Shown piece after piece: positions 38,805 to 50,900 of a stretch of 64,000 bases of DNA. Position 1 is the first letter of the stretch, and each line of letters begins with the position of its first letter. The position numbers and the translations under genes were made by a program. Source of the stretch: Serilophus lunatus (taxonomy: Eukaryota; Chordata; Aves; Passeriformes; Eurylaimidae). The notes beneath the pieces are model-generated. The model made no database searches. It saw only the letters and a list, made by a program, of their open reading frames with translations, and had not been told where the DNA came from. The stretch covers positions 930,250-994,249 of the forward strand of contig VXBA01000164.1 in NCBI GenBank assembly GCA_013399895.1. Reading direction: 5' to 3'.

Positions 38805-41742
38805 TTTCATTATCTCTAGTTTATGTCAGTTTGTGCCTGTCTGGTAGATAGAAGTGTCTAGTGCTAACAGGAGATTTCTGTGTTTGAGAAACATCCGTAA
38901 GAAACAACACTGCCTTTATGTGCCATGTAGTATTACTGTCGAGAATTAATAAGAGGATTTATGAACAGATCGAGATTCTGCATGAGTGTTCCTGGCCTCG
39001 TTTAAGGGGGCTGGAAGGAGGTTAGAAAATCTCAGAAATTTCAGAAAGGAGACTTTTTTTTCTCTCTTTTAATAAATTTCCAAACTCTGTAAGGCAGTAA
39101 GTTCTGTTGTAAGTTATGTCTCACCTATCTCTGGTAATAGACACAAACGTCTCTGTTTATGGTCTCTCTTAATGATGGACATTCTTTGCAGACAAACATT
39201 TTGCTCATTTCTGCTTTTAGAGACATTATAAATCTTACCTCATGCTTGGTGCTAAAACTGTTTACAGCAGAAATGCAAAAACAATGGTTGCAGAAAAGAT
39301 TATGCCTCCAGAAATTAAACTAACATAGTACCGAAGCCTTCTGTAGCAATAATTTTGCTGTGTCCCAATATTTGGGGTCTTTGTGCCATATTATTTCCCA
39401 CATCTGGGCCTTGGCAGGTGGAGAGGTGCACTTAACTTCCTTTAGCTCCGTGCCATTACACTGTATTTGTTTTCACTGTTTGCACAGATGTAACTGTAAA
39501 AACTTTACTTGAATGGGAGCTGTGAGAGCTTGGGAAAACCCACCTGGAAAACCAGCTTGTTTTTTAATACATTTTGTTCAGAATAGCTCACCAAACTTGT
39601 AGGCTTAGGGAGAGCTTAAATAAAACCAGTGGAGAGTTTTAATGTAGGGAGAGAGGAAAGGGACATGAAGCAGAAGTAAAAATCATTGTAAAAAGACTAG
39701 ATTGCAAACAGTTAGTGGGGAGTCAGAAGAGGATGGTGCCAGTCATCACTAATTATGTAGACAAGATGTATAAAGAATGTGGAATGGGACAATGGAACAA
39801 CCAAAAGGCTGAGCAAAAATTTGTCTGACTCCTTTGACCTGGAAAGGACAATACCTGCTGCCCTCCTGCCGACCTGATGAGGTTGTGGGAAGCAGGCTGG
39901 ACTCTGAAAAATGACAGTCTAGGACTAGGTGTTCAGTGAAACAGATTCAACATCGATATTTTGCCTGCTGATGACAAATAAGGAGTGTCTCTTTTTAGCT
40001 GATAGCTATGAGACATTGTGGATTTGCAGCAGCAGCACAGATACTCCAGGCCAAAGTACTTTCAAAGTACCCATGTGATTCTTCTCATGTGGAGCAAGAC
40101 AGTACAGATGTGTTGCAGAAATGAAGGATGTGAAAAAGGGCACGGAGAGTTGTTCCTGGCAATGATTCACTACAAAGAAAAGGCAAAGTTTCAATATCCA
40201 GAATAAGTCTAATGAATTTAACAGCTTTCCTATCTAATCCGTGGAGGCAGGAGCACCTCTGTATATTATCTGTACAGAGTTACTGAGTTCAGCATGATTG
40301 GTCAGAAATATTGTAGAAAACATCTGTGATAAGGTCATGGATTGAGGAGTAAGGAATTTTTGCAGTTGTTTCATTTGGGAAAGCAATGTTCACAGCACCC
40401 TAAAGCTCCCAATATTATTTTCAGCTTCACAAATCCTCATGTTTCCCAAGTGGAGCAAGGGCCAGTGCTTCAAAACTGAGCTGAATACCAAACAATAATG
40501 AACGGAAGGAATGATTTTCCAGCAACTTATGAATTTCTAAAGATTGAAAAAGAAACATTAATGTTTCCCATCTTCTTTGGAAAATTAGGTGCCTTGTAGA
40601 AAGAAATCTGCAAAATGATAGTGCACCGTTCACTTCTGCAAAAGTTGTTCTATATTTAAAACAAAAAATGTGTTTTAATTTGTGGGCGGTGTGACTATTC
40701 AGACAATTGCTGGTAACAAAACTGAAAAACCCAAAGCCTCAGTAATTTTTGCCTTGAGGGAAGAACAAATGAAATGTTTACTATTTGCAATATTTGACAC
40801 ACACCTACAGATAGGCATAAATGTCCTAAAGAACTTAATGTTGGTGAGGATAGGAAAAAGAATATTCAAAATATAAGAGGATGTTTTCCATCTGATATGT
40901 TCAGGACCAATCATTTCAAGGATTTGTTGGTGTTTTGTAATACATAAAGTGTTTCATGCTGTCCTTTGAGTAGATTATTCTTAGCTAGATTATTTCTTAA
41001 AGGTTTGGAAACATAAAACAGGTTTGAAAACTCCAATTTCCACTCATGACTTAAGTAAAACTCCATATCAGCATGTGAACACCACATAATTTGAAATGAA
41101 AAGCATGAACAGTAGACAAGAAGGCATGTCCATAGTGCAGCTCAAAAGGTAAGTAAAGAAACAAGCCTAAACCAACACCACTTGTACTGTGTATATGTAT
41201 GTGATGTTCACAGAAGAGTTACAATAGAATTACAAGTCAATTTATTACTGCTGTCCTGGAAGTTGTCAGGAGGGAATCTACTTGATTGTATGAATCGGTT
41301 ACTGAGATAACGTGTAATGGCAGGGAAATAAATATTAGCAGTTTCTTAGTGCAAGTTGAATCATTTTATTCTTCAATTTTACAAACTAAGGATGGGACTT
41401 AGACCAAACTGGTCTGTAGCATCATGGCTGGCTTTTTTTTGCATCATTACAATGAGGAATAATTCCACTGCAGTCAATTGAATCACGTATAAGGGAAATT
41501 TGTCTGTGTTAACAGAATTTATCCCATTCACTTCATGGGCATAATCTGCATTTTCAGTGAAACAATTCGGTAGAATCAAGTATAAAGGGAGTCTTGTAGT
41601 TATTCTGGAGCACAAACCAAATCTAATCCATGTGCTACTGAAAACTTCTTACTGGGCATTAAGGAATGTATTTTGCAACAAAACATTTATGATAGAAATG
41701 CATCATTGGCAAACAAATCTGCTTTATATTCTCATTAAATGC

Positions 41743-41755
41743 AATACAATATTAT
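41743..41755. repeat. left target-site duplication of CR1
   Basis: The 13-mer AATACAATATTAT lies immediately before the CR1 body and recurs exactly at 42,310-42,322, immediately after its tail. A perfect flanking repeat at both boundaries of a 5-prime truncated LINE is the expected trace of target-primed reverse transcription. Confidence 0.85.
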
Positions 41756-42309
41756 TGAGTACTGTGTCCATTTCAGGGCCCCTCAGTTTAAGGAAGGTGT
41801 TGAGTTGCTGGAATGTGTCCAGAGAAGTACAATGAGGATGGTGAAGGGGCTGGAGCACAAGCCCTATGAGGAGCTGCTGAGGGAGCTGGGGTTGTTCACC
41901 CTGGAGAAGAGGAGGCTCAGGGGTGACCTTATTGCTGTCTATAACTACCTGAAGGGAGGTTGTAGTCAGGCGGGGGTCGGTTTCTTCTCTCAGGCTCCCA
42001 GTGACAGGATGAGAGGACACAGCCTTAGGCTGCATCAGGGGAGGTTTAGGTTGGATATCAGGAGGAACTTTTTCACAGAGAGAGTGATTTCCCATTGGAA
42101 TGGGCTTCCCAGGGAGGTGGTGGAGTCACCGTCCCTGGCTGTGTTTAAGGATATGTTGGATGATGAACTTAGTGACATGGTTTAGATGGTCTAGATGGTT
42201 TAGATGATGGATTGGTGTTGGATAGGTTGTTAAGTTCGGTAAAATGTTGGACTTGATGATCTCTATGGTATTTTCCAGCCTTGTTAATTCTCTGTGTAAT
42301 TCTGTGTGT
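41756..42309 (+). mobile_element. CR1 LINE insertion, 5-prime truncated
   Basis: The best-preserved retrotransposon copy in the window. The frame from 41,756 to the TAG at 42,183-42,185 is open for about 142 codons and encodes the C-terminus of CR1 ORF2. Recognisable blocks in order are LLRELGLFTLEKRRLRGDLI (about 41,872-41,931), RLHQGRFRLDIRRNFFTERV (about 42,030-42,089) and HWNGLPREVVESPSLAVFKD (about 42,093-42,152). The endonuclease and the catalytic reverse-transcriptase core are missing, so it cannot move by itself. The 3-prime UTR runs to 42,309 and ends in two ATTCTSTGTGTA units rather than the usual ATTCTATG octamer, which points to a distinct CR1 subfamily. The intact frame and perfect 13-base flanks suggest a fairly young insertion. 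Confidence 0.94.
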
Positions 42310-42322
42310 AATACAATATTAT
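42310..42322. repeat. right target-site duplication of CR1
   Basis: Exact second copy of the 13-mer at 41,743-41,755, directly after the last tail unit of the CR1 insertion. Confidence 0.85.
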
Positions 42323-45300
42323 GCAATTTTTACCAGCAGCAACTGTCCTTCTGCAACCATTAAGGGCATAAAATTATTTGGTATTCTCCTTAGAGAATGA
42401 TTCACCCATCAGAGGCATTTCCTTTAACCTAATTTATCTGTTGCTGTCAAAAATATGTATTTTTAAAACTTTATTTCTAGAGAGCCATTAAGTGATTAAA
42501 ACTAAATGAGGAGAAAGCAGACAGTTGGTAGCACAACATAAATCATAATCGAAAACATCCTGGTAGTATAACACCGCCAGACATTTTGAATGGTTTGCGA
42601 GGCTCTGAAGAGTTCCATGGTAGTATGGCTTTTTAACATCCTGCTCAGTAGTTAAAGGGTATTCAGCCTGATCTGCCTTTGTTGATAGCTGATATTATTT
42701 GACATTTTAACAAGGTTCTGTATTTGCAGAAGCATCTTATGGCACCACTTTCAACATCAGAGTCTATCACAAAAAACATTTGAACTGTTTTGCAAACAAA
42801 CTTTCTTCCAGTTAATAATTAAACAGAGGAACAGCTTGCAGTATATGCTTGGAACTAATTTTACTATATATAGTTGGAAATGACAAGAGCACATGAAGAT
42901 GTGACTGAAGCCTGGTAGCATTTAAATACTCAGTACTTCCTCTGTTACCTTGACTAGTGTAAAGTTGGTTCCCAAGGTAAAAACTAAGTGGTCTGCTGGC
43001 ATATGGTATAACCTCCATTTGAGCGCTAAAAGCTGGATACTGTTTTTGTGAAACAGATGTTGTTGAGTGCAGCAATGCACAACTGACTCTATCTAACAGC
43101 TGGGAATCCTTCGTGACCCATATAGCTAGAAATAAACAAGGTCCTGTGCTTGGCAAAAGTGTAAGGAAGCAAATTTTCATTTGTTAAGGGCTTATCAAAA
43201 TGAAGAATAAATGTTTTTAGCCATAAACTGATTTTATTCACAAGAGTAATCTTTCCAGCAGCTTATGTGATGGCCTCATAATATTACAGGCACCCTTTGC
43301 CAGATGAAGGCTGCAGTTGCACTGACATATAGTGCAGATGGAAAATAAACATCTGCCTCAATCAAGAGAGAAGACCAAAGACAAGGTTGACGAATATTAT
43401 CTGGCATGACTATCTTTGCAGGAAAGCATATAAATGCTACAGGACCAAAACCACTGGCATCGTCTGGTGTTGTCCTTATGTGGTTACTGACCATGAAGAG
43501 AGATGATTACTATGCGCTCTCCAAGGAGGAGTAGTGCAGATGCTCAGGATGATATGATTCCAACTCACTAGTATGTGTTTTGCTATAGCCATACTATGCT
43601 AGCAACGGAACAGTTTGAAATATTTTTGTTCTCAGGATTTCAATCACACTTTTTATCCTCAATTGCACTTTTTTTCATAGGGATGTCTGAAAGAGGAGGT
43701 TTAGCAACAGTTATTTTGTTAAGCATAATTGAAAGATCAATATAGTTATAATTTTTAGCAATTTTTTTTTCTATAATTGCTCCAGGAAAAAAAAATTGTA
43801 TCTGTCCTGACAACAAACCATTCAACTGATTCCTAATTTACCTTTGGGAGAGAGAGTACTATACATCTAAAATAACTCTACATATATGTACATATGCGTG
43901 ACCCTACTCTGAGCTGGTATGGAATTCCTCTGATTTTCGAGGATTACACGATGCAGGATGGATGTAGCTTCACAGGTTTTGTTTTTCTAGAATGCTTTCT
44001 TTGTCAGTTTAACATAGTAATCTTACCAGTTTCTGGTCATTTTGATGGTATCTGATTTTATATCTAATTTTTGACACTTGCTCTGGAATAGAGTTACCCA
44101 GGAGGAGCACATTAATGATTTTTCAGTCTTTGTGAGTGGTTTTGACCTGGTAAGAATTACATGCATGATGCATATTAGCTAAATAAAAAGTTTGTCATGA
44201 GGATGCAGGTGTAAATTTGAAAGCTGGAGATTTTGGATCTAAACAAATTCTGAAGAACTACAGGAATGTGCCTAACAGAGTAAAAAAAAACCCAAAAAAA
44301 CCAAAAAAACAAAAAAAAAACGAAAAAAGAAACCCCACACCCTTTTCTAGGCTAAAGTTGTATTGACAACATTTTAGATGTGTGTAAGTCCAAAAAATCA
44401 CAACTCACAGTAGCCTGTGTTTCACATAGACACAATTTTGAGGGTATATACACACAATTACATCAGTGTGGCCATTCCTGTTAATCCTTGACATTGCATT
44501 TGAGTTCAAGTTTGGTTTTCTCAAGTGCCTCAGGAGCCAGCTGAGGCTGTTGAAGCTTCTAGTATTGATTATTCATAAAGCAAGCAAAAGGAATTGGAAT
44601 GGACACCAAATACAATCTGATGATGAGACAACAACATCATCTCCTTGTATCTAGATGAATATTTCCATTAGAAGGACCTTGCTCAGGAATGCCCCATACT
44701 ACCTGCTCTGTTTGCACCTGAATAATATGAGAGAGCTCCTCAAAGCAAGTCAGAGTTTGAGTACAGTCAGACCTACAGGCTCTGGACAGACTTTTAGAAT
44801 TAGATTTGCTCTTTCTCAGTGATAGCACAAACCTCGTGGCATTGAACAGTGTTTCCCGTAACCTCCAGATCTTGGAACCACAGAAGAATCTCATTTTTAA
44901 GAAACAATAATTTTCTTTTAGATATTTACTAAAAGCTGAGCTTTTGAAACAAAAGGAAAACAAAAAAAAAGGAAAAGGAACCATCACATACAGTCTCAGA
45001 ATATTTATGACAAACTCCCCTTTGAGGGATGTTCCATGAACTTGGAATTTGACTTGTAAAGTATAATGGGTGTACCAAGCTATACTCAAAATTACATTTC
45101 CCTACCATATGCCATATCAAATGGAAATGTATGGAGATGTATCAAATGGAAGAGTGCAGCTACAAAAGATGCAACTACAAAAGAGACAACAACAGCACTC
45201 CCCGCAGCCCATCTCCTCAGTGTCAGTGGGCAGGATGCAACCCTAAACTGTTTCCAATTTTTATTTTTTTTTTTACCAGCAATTCTCAAAAGTCAACTGC

Positions 45301-47794
45301 TGTGCTAAGAAAAATGTGTAGGGTAAGTTAAAACTGGAAAAAAACCTCAGTTTCAGTTTGGGATATTAAAGAGGATCTGGACATTTTTCCAAGCTTTTGG
45401 TTTTGGTTTGGTTTTTTTTTAACAAGGTTGCCTCCCACCTCTTGCCTGCTATTCAAACAGCAGTATGTTTCCTTTAGGCAATTTTCTTCCCTTATGTGCT
45501 GTTTTTATTTCATAAACTAGTCCTCAGACTTGTCTTTCCAACTGTAGTCCCAGCAGACATCCTCTCTAATGCTCTAGTCTTAAAAAATTAATTTGAAGTA
45601 ATAGACTAAAACAAGCTTGTTAAGGATGGTGCTAGCTGAGCCAATCACTAAAAGCTCTAGTTTTCAGAAATGTATACATGTTTGTATGTGTGTATGGCAC
45701 AAGGACAATAGAAAAGTGACTTTCTCTGAATGTGTGTGGAGGTTCACAGGCTATGGCAGACTCCAAAATGGACAAAAATATCATAACAGTACCCTGAATA
45801 TCACCCAAAATGCCTGCTGCACAAACTTTCTTTTTTGATGACAAACATTTGCAACAATAAAAGTGAATTCTCAGTGTTTGTACATGAGACAAAGGAAAAC
45901 TTATATCCCCAAGTGAAGGAAATTAAAAGCAGGGGGCAATGCTGTTCTTCCAGCGACATCATCAGTGAGATCAGAACAACTCTGGTGACTTCTCTAGTTA
46001 AGAGCAAGGAATGACCTTCTGGATCATAATCCAAAATATCCCTAACTTGTCCAAGCACCAAGAGCCATAGAAAAATCTCTAAACTACTTCTGTCACATTG
46101 CCATTTTGCAGTTTCTTGATGCATTTAGAGCACTAACCACAATACTTGCTTCTTAGCTCTTTTCAAACTTGTTTGTTCTATGTTGGATTTCAATGATTTT
46201 ATCGTATCAGTCACAGAATAGGGCTTTTTTCTGATACATATTCTGAGAATTGACGGACTGAAATGGCACAGCCAATCTCCTATATTCATCAGTAAAAGTA
46301 CCACACGGCAAGTGGTGTCAGTTTGTGATCTTTCCAACTTACCCAGGCAAAACTTTAATCACCTTGAACCTTAGAGTATGGACTACAAGACTCAATCTTT
46401 TGTACAGTTAATGCAGCAGGAGAGGACTTACAATGTTTCAAATATTTTTTTCAATTATGTGTTATGATTTTTTTAAAGTAGCTCTATCACAGCTTGAAAT
46501 ATGAGGAGAAATTTCACTACAATTTTGCCCTGCCCTGGTGTTTTCTAAATAATTTTATTATTTCCAATTTTTTGCTTGGTTGGTTGGTTTGGGGTTTTGG
46601 TTTGCTTTTTGTTGTTGTTTTAGTCTTCTACTTTCATAGTCTTTTTGTTTGATAATAAATAGCAGCACCAAAATAACGTGATGAGGTGCTAATAGAGTGA
46701 GATGGTAGATTTTTGTCATCCCTAAAATGTTAGTCATTTGTTTGGCCTAGTATTTCTGCATAGGATACCAGTCTGTTTAATGATAGTTAATTTCTCCTGA
46801 TAAACCTACAGTCAGAAATGTATATTTCATGCCTTCCATTGCAATGTCTGTGTTTTCTATCAAGAGACGGGCATTCAAAATTATCCATAGCTATTCTATA
46901 ACATTAGAAACTTTTTTCTTTCTGGGGCTGAAAGTGAATTATGAATATATTTCAAACTATTCTGTATGTTTACATTTCTTTCATACTTTTTACATTTTTA
47001 ATATTTCCAGCAACCTGAAGGCTGGTCTCATTTTGCTCAATGCTACTGTAACTTACTTCTCAATTTTAGAGTAAAATATACTATATACTAAGTGGAAAGA
47101 TAAATGCTTCCAAACGACAGTACACTGCACCTTCCTAAACATTATTTTTCAGATGAGAGGAAGTGCTGTGTTCAAGTTCAGCTGGCTTGGACTGGAAAAT
47201 TAATGTTTAGGAAGCTAGGGTTAACATAGGCAGATAAGTATATAGCTCAGCATAGCATACCACAAAGCATTACATGTGGCAGGCACTGTCCTGATTCCTC
47301 ATACCCTCTTACTTTGGTAAGATGGCAAGTATTGAGTTTGTCTTTACATTGAAACATGGAAAGTTATTTCAAATCTGTTTGTGTATACATTTGCACAATA
47401 TATATAAAATGAAAAAAACCCTCAAACCACAAAACCTTGTGTGGTTTCCCTTCAAAGTTTTTAATTGAGACTTCTTAATCCCATCATGAGCATAAAATTG
47501 CACCTAGGAAAAACTTTGAATTATTGCTATCACAAAACAGAGTGTTCCCTATTCTGCCTTGCCTTGTGCCCAGTGCAGCACTTCCCAGTCTGTGCCCTTA
47601 GGTGGACATACTGAGGCCATTTTCACGAACTTCATCTCGTTTCTGCACACAACACAGAGACTGAACCCTTCTTATGGGGAAAGGCACAGACAATGCATTG
47701 TAGTGCCAATACCAGCTAAGCTTTTTCATATGGCTTGTTCAAGCAGCTGGTAAAACACTGGCCACAGTCATGGTTTGTACTGCAATATGGGTAT
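42323..47794. other. gene-free AT-rich DNA
   Basis: No gene is supported. The minus strand at 44,637-45,089 has a 150-codon frame whose last 90 residues look coding-like, but no family was recognised and no splice pair was found. Low-complexity A/C and T/G tracts lie at 44,282-44,338 and 46,573-46,622. Confidence 0.5.
44282..44338. repeat. A-rich tract with C and G interruptions
   Basis: A 57-base low-complexity tract of A-runs broken by CCC, CC, C, CG and G. The T/G equivalents at 46,573-46,622 and 54,731-54,841 have a similar character. Such tracts are common in bird genomes and are prone to slippage. Confidence 0.85.
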
Positions 47795-47917
47795 TGTTAT
47801 ATCGATTTTAAAGATAAAGACCCTGAGGCAGAGGAGTGACAAGCTGCTTGAAACAATGTGATGAGTTAGTGACAGCTGGGTTTAGGAGGCCCATTCTTCA
47901 GCCTCAGCCCTGAACAG
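47795..47917 (+). repeat. MIR-like ancient SINE
   Basis: The sequence 'ttttaaagataaagaccctgaggcagagg', described here only by its position at about 47,807-47,835, followed by 'gacagctgggtttaggaggc' (47,871-47,890), parallels the MIR core in order and spacing. The core has a stretch like 'acagatgaggaaactgaggc', then a CTTG block, then 'agctgggattcgaaccca'. MIR SINEs predate the mammal and reptile split, so a decayed copy in a bird is plausible. The match comes from memory of the consensus and is diverged; indels are needed. Confidence 0.6.
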
Positions 47918-50900
47918 TAATGGCTTTCTCGGTTCCTTCAAAGCCATGGCTTGTTAATTATGGTTTTTTTGCCAAATAATATTTATGGAAGCTAAAATAT
48001 CTTCAAGTTACTACTATCATTTATATATATATGAAAACCTGAACACAGGGGAACTAGTTCTACAGTCTATTTTGATTTCTATGAAATAAAGACATTAATA
48101 AAATAATTTCAGGGCTATATTAGAAATTCCTTCCATGGCAAGAAAAGGAAAAAGCCCAATAGTAACACATGGAAATGCAGTCTTTTATTTTTAGAAGAAT
48201 GGTAATATTTCTTTGCAAGTTAACACCTGATTAAGCAAACTTATTGAATAAGGTCCATTATGTCTGCTTGGAAAAGCTATAAGTTGAGACATTTTAAGTT
48301 AATCAGATTGTAAAAGTGCACTAAATTCTCACCATTAAGCTACCTCACCTCCATTGAATCCTGAATTCTCATTACAACTAATCATATTTCCATGCAAAGT
48401 AAAAATAATTCAGGTACTTGAAATTCGGGTGTACTCTGCTCTCAATACCCACACACATCTCCTACTAGCAGTAATGGGAGTTAGACACAAAGTGGGAAAA
48501 AAATATATATACCAGGTTGACAGGTCCAGTTATTATTTTTATGAGCAGAAAAACCATAAAGATGCCTGTATTCCAAACACCAGTTTATCTTCACACTGGA
48601 GATTTTAGACAGAGCATTTATCTATCTGCAATTGGCAGCACAGATTTTCTGGGGATGGGATTTAGCTCATTTAACTTAAGCCACTGAAAGTTAGATCCCA
48701 TATCTAAGCTAGCAATCTAGAAATGCCTTTTTCTTTTCACTATCCGAGGAGCTGAGACAGTGATTTTAGAAGGCATTGAATATCTCTCTCTTCAAAACAT
48801 CTTAAAATTTTAAATAAAAATTAGGTGAAGCACCTGCCAGCCTAGATATTCTTTAAAGAAAATGTAACGGTTTTGATGTAGGTGCATCTCCATGTGAAAT
48901 AATGGGAGTGAAGAATGGGAGCAGTCTCCAATTTCCAAGTGAAAAATAAGAATTTTTTAAATATTTTTAATTTTTTTTTTTATTTCTCTTTCCCATTTCT
49001 GAAGATTGATACAGGAGAGAAATGTTTATTACTTGTCAAAGTCAAGAGATGAGATGTGTAGCAGTTATACATGTGTTTGCCACTGTGGAATCTCATTCCC
49101 AAGGTTTGCCCTCATGTGAAGTTGGTCAAATAATAAATTACTTGAAAATAGGATTTACTATTAGCCTCTTGTTTTGGGAACCAGATTGTTTCACCTTAGC
49201 TGGTATTATTTGCTTTGTCACATGTGAATGGTCAGTGAGAATTTTCCTGAAGGAGAGATTCTTGAGGCTAACCCCCAAATTTCTTGAATTTCGAAGACAC
49301 AATATCAGTTTAAAAAAGAATTTACACTTCTTCTAATGTATTTCTGATATTTTTCCTCTCATTCCCCACTAAAGTCTGAATCTTAGTCCTTAAATGGGTT
49401 ACAGCATTTCTGTGCTGAATGTATCTCATCGTCCACTTAAGAGTTCCCAATGTTTTTATTCATTTATTTTGAATGTTGAATTCCTCAGTTTTATTTAGTT
49501 TAGGGCAGGATTTATTTGAGCAGTTAGTTTCAGTTGTCTCTGAAGATTTTATATCCACATGATGATGCACATTGGTCAAGAGTATTTATTATGTCTAGGA
49601 AACTAAACTTGGCAAATGGATTTTTCACTGATTTCAGGAAGATTAGCACAATAAAAGCCAGGTCTTACAGGGTACTTTCAGGGTGGAACTCAGAGGGGAA
49701 GTGGTGAAGAAGACCAACTCTCTGTGATCTTCTGCTGTAGTCCATCCTACTGTAAATAGAGATAGTCTTACAACTTCTCTTGTGGAGTCAACATATTTTT
49801 TTTTGGCCAAAAAGAAACATTTTTACCACTGAAATGGACCCTTCCTGTCCTGCAGCACGACTGAAAAGAAAGCCAAGCTGGTAAAACCAAAACAACGAAA
49901 TCAAATGAAACAGCATGCAGCTGCCTCCTCAGGAATATCCCTGCAAGGCAGACAAATGGATGCATTTATTTTCCCAGATTTATTTGCTAATGTAAAGATC
50001 CCAATGCAAGCATTAGCACTTCAAATTATTACATAGTTCTAGGGCATCTTGTGAGAAGTTTAATTTCATTTAAAAAACCCCAGTAATTTGAGATTGCATA
50101 TATTCTTCTTTCCATATCCATTTCCATGACACAGTGCCTAAGAAACCATTCTCCAGATAAGTGCTCAATAGCTAAGCATCACCTTGCCAGATGAGTAACC
50201 TGGCCATAGTAAACAAAAATAGCTTGACTTCCTTTTAAGTGTTTACCTCTAGTGACCAAATAAAAAAGGTAGCACTTCCATGTTTTCAGATGCTTTTCAA
50301 GTAGAAGATTAAAGAATTGCATGCTGTTTAGCAGAAAAAAGCATGAAATTATGACTTTAAAAAGAGGAAACAAGACATTTTTTCCGTGCTATTAAAGATC
50401 CAACTTGCATGTCCAGCAAGTAATCATAACATTAGTATGAGGTGTTACATCCATTCTAGGATCAGAGGCAGAAACTGCCTTGCTCAGCAGAGCACAGGCC
50501 AAGCACCACCAAGAGCACAGCGTCCTTCCCACCTCCCAGCCACTCTGGGCTTCCTGTTGCACCCCTTCTGTCCTTACTACATGTGGTATTAGCTCTTGCA
50601 ATGACCCCAGCCCAGCTTTCCTGCCTGAATTTTCTAAGGTGCAGTCAGTGTAAGGCATTGTGTGCACAGGCTGGTGAATGGGACAACTGCACAAAGTCAC
50701 TTCCCTACAGGCAGGAGGGACATGGCTTCTCTGTAAGAGGGAAGGTGGGAGGGATCAGGCTTTCTCTCTCCAACCACTGTAGCTCACTGAATGCCCATGC
50801 CACAGCCCGGGCTTGTGTTCAGATGCTTTGGACTTCAGCACAAGCTCCTTATAATACAGCTATAGCCAATGAAACCCAAGTCCCTCCAGGAAAATGTTAG

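Larger units (their letters stand above)
38591..41755. other. gene-free AT-rich DNA
   Basis: No gene is supported. It contains the hairpin at 38,750-38,804 and, at its right end (41,743-41,755), the left copy of the 13-base repeat that flanks the next CR1. Frames are at most about 92 codons. Confidence 0.55.

Noticed and set aside
44637..45089. 150-codon minus-strand frame with a coding-like second half
   Set aside because: No domain was recognised, the first half is composition-driven, and no splice pair or conserved start could be assigned.
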